Below are positions 62,865 to 64,000 of a stretch of DNA of 64,000 nt, piece after piece; positions within the stretch are counted from its first letter, which is position 1, and each line of letters opens with the position of its first letter. The translations under genes and the position numbers were made by a program. Source of the DNA: JAGXLC01 sp964585385 (lineage in GTDB: Bacteria; Bacteroidota; Bacteroidia; Bacteroidales; UBA12077); NCBI GenBank assembly GCA_964585385.1, contig CAZPDP010000011.1, positions 1 through 64,000 of the forward strand, given 5' to 3'. Below the pieces are notes generated by a model that searched no databases, was not told the origin of the DNA, and worked only from the letters and a program-made list of their open reading frames with translations.

Positions 62865-63624
62865 TCAACTCTTTCAAACCAAAAAGCACAATATCTTATC
62901 GGTCTTCTTTACGGCAGGGTACCCGACAATAGAAGACAATCCAAAAATTATAAAATCCCTGGCTGAATCCGGGGTCGATATGATTGAGATAGGTATGCCG
63001 TTTTCCGACCCAATGGCTGATGGTCCGGTTATACAGGAAAGCAATAAAAGGGCGCTGGAGAATGGAATGAATCTTTCCCTGCTCTTTCAGCAATTGCAGG
63101 AATTACGAGAAATAACGGACATACCCGTTTTGCTCATGGGTTACCTCAATCCCGTTATTCATTATGGGATAGAAAAATTTTGCAACAAATGCAGGGAAGC
63201 CGGAATCGATGGAGTTATTCTACCTGACTTACCTGTAGAGGTTTACCAGCAAAGCTATAAAAAGCATTTTGCTGAAAACAACCTGCACAACATCTTCCTT
63301 GTGGCTCCTACCACTAGTAAAGAAAGACTGAATAAAATCCTCCCGGAAGCCGGTGGATTTGTTTACATGGTTTCTTCGAGCTCCACCACAGGTACCCAAA
63401 AAAATTCCGGCAGTCAGCTTGACTATGTGCACACATTAAAAGAAATCCGCGAGGACATCCCGGTAATGGTAGGGTTCGGGATTAACAGCCGGGAAAAATT
63501 TCAACAGGTTTGCGAAAAAGCGGAAGGAGGAATTATTGGTTCAGCCTTTGTTAGAGCCCTGGAAAATGAAAACGGAGCTATTGAGAGCCGGATTCGCTCG
63601 TTTATCGAATCGATTAAAACCTGA
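62851..63624 (+). CDS. trpA: tryptophan synthase alpha chain
   Basis: Cleaves indole-3-glycerol phosphate to indole for TrpB. The 257-residue barrel has the catalytic glutamate in MIEIGMPFSDP and the aspartate in MADGPVIQES; VMVGFGINSRE forms the phosphate site. Last gene of the operon trpEGDCFBA. It is the only trpA seen and may serve both TrpB copies. Confidence 0.96.
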   Translation: MNRIDQLFQTKKHNILSVFFTAGYPTIEDNPKIIKSLAESGVDMIEIGMPFSDPMADGPVIQESNKRALENGMNLSLLFQQLQELREITDIPVLLMGYLNPVIHYGIEKFCNKCREAGIDGVILPDLPVEVYQQSYKKHFAENNLHNIFLVAPTTSKERLNKILPEAGGFVYMVSSSSTTGTQKNSGSQLDYVHTLKEIREDIPVMVGFGINSREKFQQVCEKAEGGIIGSAFVRALENENGAIESRIRSFIESIKT

Positions 63625-63641
63625 GTTGAGCGGCTTGAACA

Positions 63642-63722
63642 GCCTGTCCCGTACACGGAGTGTCGGGAAGGTGATAACCTTATAATTTCTTTGTCCCCGG
63701 CACTTCGTGTACGGGGGCAGGC
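63642..63722. repeat. long inverted repeat after the trp operon
   Basis: Arms 63642-63667 and 63695-63722 are complementary over about 26 bases with a few mismatches and share the GTACACGRAGTG-type core. The loop holds a smaller hairpin (AAGGTGATAACCTT). It may end trp transcription or be a REP/MITE-like intergenic element. It has no T tract. Confidence 0.65.
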
Positions 63723-63844
63723 AGTAAGAGAAAATCGCTCAATTTGGGTTATAGTAACATGAAATTTCAGAATCATTAGTCAGGTATCTTTAGCTTGCAG
63801 AATATTATCAATCAGGAAACATATCAATAATATTTATCATTTTT

Positions 63845-63939
63845 TAAGTATAGCTTAAATTTACTAAAAAATATACAAAAGTTTTAATTATACTTTAAAC
63901 TTATTGTATATTTGCACAAAATTTAAATTATACTTTAAT
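63845..63939. repeat. TATACTTTAA-type repeats before the last gene
   Basis: ATTATACTTTAA occurs twice, at about 63886 and 63927, and a third, inverted copy (AAGTATAGCTTAAA) lies near 63846. The three flank the -7 box, as binding sites for an autoregulator would. The rest of the spacer after trpA is AT-rich without other features. Confidence 0.5.
63907..63914 (+). promoter_or_regulatory. candidate -7 box of the last gene
   Basis: TATATTTG fits TAnnTTTG and ends 28 nt before the ATG at 63943. The -33 region overlaps one of the TATACTTTAA repeats. Confidence 0.5.
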
Positions 63940-63942
63940 TAT

Positions 63943-64000
63943 ATGAGTTATCTAAGACAATATTACATAAAACGTCCTCTTTATCTTGAAAAAATCAAGC
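63943..64000 (+). CDS. unidentified gene, N-terminal 19 codons only
   Basis: The reading frame MSYLRQYYIKRPLYLEKIK runs off the window edge. The opening resembles that of AAA-type ATPases with a DUF4143 domain, which often begin with a short basic, tyrosine-rich stretch before the P-loop, but the fragment is too short to prove it. A promoter-like box and repeated sites lie upstream. Confidence 0.4.
   Translation, partial: MSYLRQYYIKRPLYLEKIK

Noticed and set aside
1..64000. tRNA, rRNA or CRISPR loci
   Set aside because: No cloverleaf with a TTCRA arm, no rRNA-like block and no regularly spaced repeats were found on either strand.

Overview
The window reads as a chromosomal segment of a member of the Bacteroidota, probably from an anaerobic or facultative lineage; I cannot fix the order or genus. 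The evidence is TAnnTTTG -7 promoter boxes (one with a TTTG -33 box at 19 bp), scarcity of Shine-Dalgarno sequences, two PorE-like TPR/PD40/OmpA proteins, a DUF2851 protein, type III glutamine synthetase, a four-helix-bundle (S23/Avd-like) gene and AT-rich spacers with strong hairpin terminators. No rRNA, tRNA, CRISPR array or complete insertion sequence was seen.

Layout. 1-11 kb, mostly minus strand: a partial pabB, a BamA-like outer-membrane protein, an M49-like zinc peptidase lipoprotein, a plus-strand cyclase-HD fusion, a PorE-like protein, queE and a solitary trpB. 11-30 kb, mostly plus strand: M20 peptidase, glnN, a second PorE-like protein, purM, prfA, pyrF, DUF2851, rpsO-pnp, prolyl oligopeptidase, deoxynucleoside kinase and a TPR lipoprotein. 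30-41 kb, mostly minus: a TrmH-family methyltransferase, an AGCS symporter, a CLC protein, an NqrM-like protein (plus strand), apbE and a complete nqrABCDEF operon. 41-54 kb: an FNR-like regulator, then a long plus-strand operon with Mrp antiporter subunits, a fused double antiporter subunit, complex-I-like H, B, C and D subunits and a ferredoxin/GltD-type fusion. A repeat-flanked four-helix-bundle gene interrupts this operon, and a rubrerythrin-like gene ends it. 54-64 kb: a serine-hydrolase-fold protein with lost catalytic motifs, a TPR protein, the operon trpEGDCFBA and the start of an unidentified gene.

Two systems stand out. The first is the 42.2-53.5 kb operon. It resembles archaeal MBH/MBS respiratory complexes rather than complex I or a hydrogenase. 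Both CxxC pairs of the large subunit have become CxxE, and the small subunit keeps three cluster cysteines, as I recall for sulfane-reducing MBS. Its two ion pumps are one polypeptide, and its electron-input subunit is fused to an NfnB/GltD-like flavoprotein. I infer an ion-pumping complex linking NAD(P)(H) to ferredoxin or sulfur compounds.

The second is tryptophan regulation by ribosome-mediated attenuation at two loci. The trp operon has two tandem leader-peptide/terminator units, with WW and WWW codons, that look like a duplication. The solitary trpB about 46 kb away has its own WWW leader and terminator. In the tandem units the leader stop codon lies inside the antiterminator strand, as the classical mechanism requires.
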